From contig WMCF01000007.1 of assembly GCA_009792885.1 (NCBI GenBank), positions 11,419,614-11,483,613 on the forward strand: a stretch of 64,000 nucleotides of DNA, written 5' to 3'. The position numbers and the translations under genes are program-made. The notes beneath the pieces are model-generated. The model was not told the origin of the DNA, made no database searches, and saw only the letters and a list, made by a program, of their open reading frames with translations. The DNA is from Eremophila alpestris peregrina. Lineage: Eukaryota > Chordata > Aves > Passeriformes > Alaudidae. This document shows positions 61,551-64,000 of this stretch, one piece after another; position 1 is the first letter of the stretch; the number at the start of each line of letters is the position of its first letter.

Positions 61551-64000
61551 ATGCCTTGCCTACAGCCTCTTTGTTTTATATACACACCAGGACACAAAGA
61601 CAGCTTTTATATTGGTGGTGTTGAGTACTTAAGTTAATTATTAGGTCAATAGACTTTTTTCTTGTGTTTGGGCAGCTAATCCCATCTAAGCACAAATAAA
61701 AAATGCTTTTTCCCCAAAAAACAATAATTTAAAAAATGTATTGACATCGATTTTGAATTTCAAGAATTGACTAAAAGTGTCCCCCAAACTTCAGTGGAAT
61801 CAAGCTGGAAAATGTCTGTCTGTTATACCTGTAGAGTTAAAATATACAGCCTGCCTTCCCATGTGTTTACAGATCAAGTACTCTACAGAACTGGCATACC
61901 CATACTATAATTACGGGCAATGAAAGCAATAACTCTACCACTGTTAACCACCTTTATCATAAAATCAGGTTAGAAAAGAGCTTTAAAATCATTGAGCAAA
62001 CCTCACTTAAATCCTGTACAGTTTGCTTCTGCACAACTGTTTTATTACATCCTGTTTTATTATATTATGATATTAAAGGGGTTTTAATACAAAGGGCCTC
62101 TTCCAAATAATCTTTTAGATCCTAATTGTTGAACTGCACAGAGAAGCCAGATGTGGTCAAAATATTTATAATACTTCTTAAGAAGATTAGAATATTCTGG
62201 ACCAAACTCTATCATCTTTTTCATACAAATCTTCATCTGTATGTTAATAAAATACCTTTTCTAACTGAGCAGATGTGACCTTTTTGCTTGCTCTTGTCTC
62301 TGGACTATTATTTTACTTCGACTGTTTGATAAAACTTTCAGCAGAGCCATTTTTTGCCTGTCACTTTCTCTTTGTGAATATTCTTTCATTACTTCCTTGA
62401 GTTTCCTGCTTTGTTTACTTCTGTCTCTGTAATTCATTGCAGTCTTTTTGATAGTCTTTCAAATTTTAGGAAGCATCAGCATATTTTCCATCTTTTGTTC
62501 AGTGACAGTTCGTCTGCAGGTGAAGTCAGATGATGTCTCTTCATTGCTGGTAATATTTCTGTGACATTAATTCTTGTTGTCACAATTTCTTAGCAGGTAG
62601 GCCACTGATAAGAGCACTGTAATAAACTGCCACCATGAGGCATTAGCTAAGTCATAAGGAAATAATGTTGATGTTGGAAATAATATTCATTGCATGATGA
62701 ATCTGGGAAATCTAGAGGCTTTTCTAAGACTTCAAGTCGTATCCCATATACATTGTAGTTTGTTGAGCTGTACATAATGATAAACAGAATAATTCTTTAA
62801 TAGTGTTAGGGTGGTTGTGGATTATTTTCCTTTTTCTGTTTAAGGTGAGATAGCATCTGTACTTTTCCTTCCTTTGTTGCCCAAGAGCTTTCTGGTAGTG
62901 GAGCTTCTGTGCGTATTTTAGTTTGCAGAAAAATTTACCCTCTTCTGACCTATGCTACATTTAGTACCAGCAGAAGAAGCAGATAAAAATTTAGAGGAGT
63001 AGAATGGTTGCAGCAGCAACTTTGACATGCCTAAGGGCAAATGAATTAGGCTTTAGTACCTCAGACCACTTTGTTACAAGACTTTTAATTTCCAGACTTC
63101 ATAGTTCAGCAGAGTATCTCTACTGCTGAGACTCAGCAGGGTAGGGGGCACATACAGTGTAGATGGTACCTACATACAACTGAATGCAGTTATAAAGGAG
63201 GAGTCTTCCAAAGTCTTCTCTTTCTGTGGTGCCCTGGGCAGCCTTGCAGCTGATGTGGCTGAGCAGCTGCATACTGACCATACTCTGAAGCCTCTGTAAA
63301 ATCCTCAGATCTCTCCACCTCTCCACCTCAGGCAAAACACCCTCACTGAACTCTAAACATCCAAAGACTTACATGGGATCAATAAAAGCCTTGAGTCCTA
63401 TGGAAGTGCCTTATATCATAGTTGTTTTATCTGTAGTTTTTTTTCTGTGATCATCCAGTGTTTATTTTAATTTTAATTCCAAAGGGAAGGAGGTGGGAAA
63501 CAGGCAAAAATACCTTCCTGGCTCCGTGGGATTCCTGAAAGAATAACTCTGAGAGGCATGACTTTTCAGTGTTGAATAATTTCTTAACTCTCAGTTTTAG
63601 TTGTTATGACACATTCAACACCTCTATTCACTCTTTCAGGCAAAGCACACAAAAAACCGTATTGGGTGATCTATATAGTTTACAGCTAATAACATCTAAA
63701 TTGGATACTGGAGTGACTAGACCTTGGTTTGTTGGCAGGGTACTACCTTTTTCCTCATATCTAATGTCTGATTTGCTAACAAAACTGTGAAAGAAAGGTT
63801 GTAATTTTAATTTAAAAAAACAGGCATGAGTGGTGTAAAAAAAAAGTATAATACAAATATGTAAAGCAGAAACATTTGTCATTGTTTTTGTTCTTTTAAT
63901 TCTTCCCAAAGATGTCATAACCCGTCAGACTGTGGCCATTTGTCTGATTTGAAAATCTTTCCTTTCAACAAAAAGTGAAATGTTTCCATGGAGATCAGCC
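61551..64000. other. Intergenic stretch, no gene recognised
   Basis: AT-rich, with no exon or transposon recognised. Short frames near 63120-63918 on both strands have no family signature. Confidence 0.5.

Noticed and set aside
20200..64000. Search for GABRA2 5' exons or a COX7B2-like gene
   Set aside because: No frame on either strand shows the GABRA2 signal peptide or ligand-domain words, and no COX7B-like frame was seen.

Overview
This is vertebrate nuclear DNA, most likely from a bird and possibly a songbird or other neoavian. It is AT-rich and exon-poor. Its interspersed repeats are CR1 LINEs plus one avian-type LTR; no Alu-like SINE or L1 was recognised. No bacterial features were seen: no operons, Shine-Dalgarno sites, tRNAs, rRNAs or CRISPR arrays.

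The one protein-coding feature I can defend is the last coding exon of GABRA4, the alpha-4 subunit of the GABA-A receptor (positions 8223-8756, + strand). It encodes the second part of the TM3-TM4 cytoplasmic loop, the fourth membrane segment and the C-terminus. Positions 1-8222 are the upstream intron, which carries a shortened minus-strand solo LTR (3829-4516) and an ancient minus-strand CR1 fragment (about 7495-7685). The 3' UTR starts at 8757. It holds an AU-rich element near 9570 and candidate polyadenylation signals near 10880-10929. A stronger-looking distal pair sits at 20099 and 20174, which would imply a 3' UTR of about 11 kb.

From about 20.2 kb to the end the window looks like a gene desert. 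In other amniotes the next gene downstream of GABRA4 in this cluster is GABRA2, in the same orientation (established knowledge), but I found no GABRA2 exon here. The desert contains three 5'-truncated plus-strand CR1 copies (26491-27434, 38790-39576, 51650-52000) and an old minus-strand CR1 piece (about 61330-61550). It also has simple repeats, several perfect short inverted repeats, and repeat-free stretches with homeodomain, POU or SOX-like words that could be conserved enhancers.

I did not find a convincing new biological system. The items most worth checking are the possible very long GABRA4 3' UTR, a 205-codon minus-strand ORF (12896-13513) that is long for this base composition, a 73-nt uninterrupted poly(T) run at 17671-17743, and the inverted repeats.
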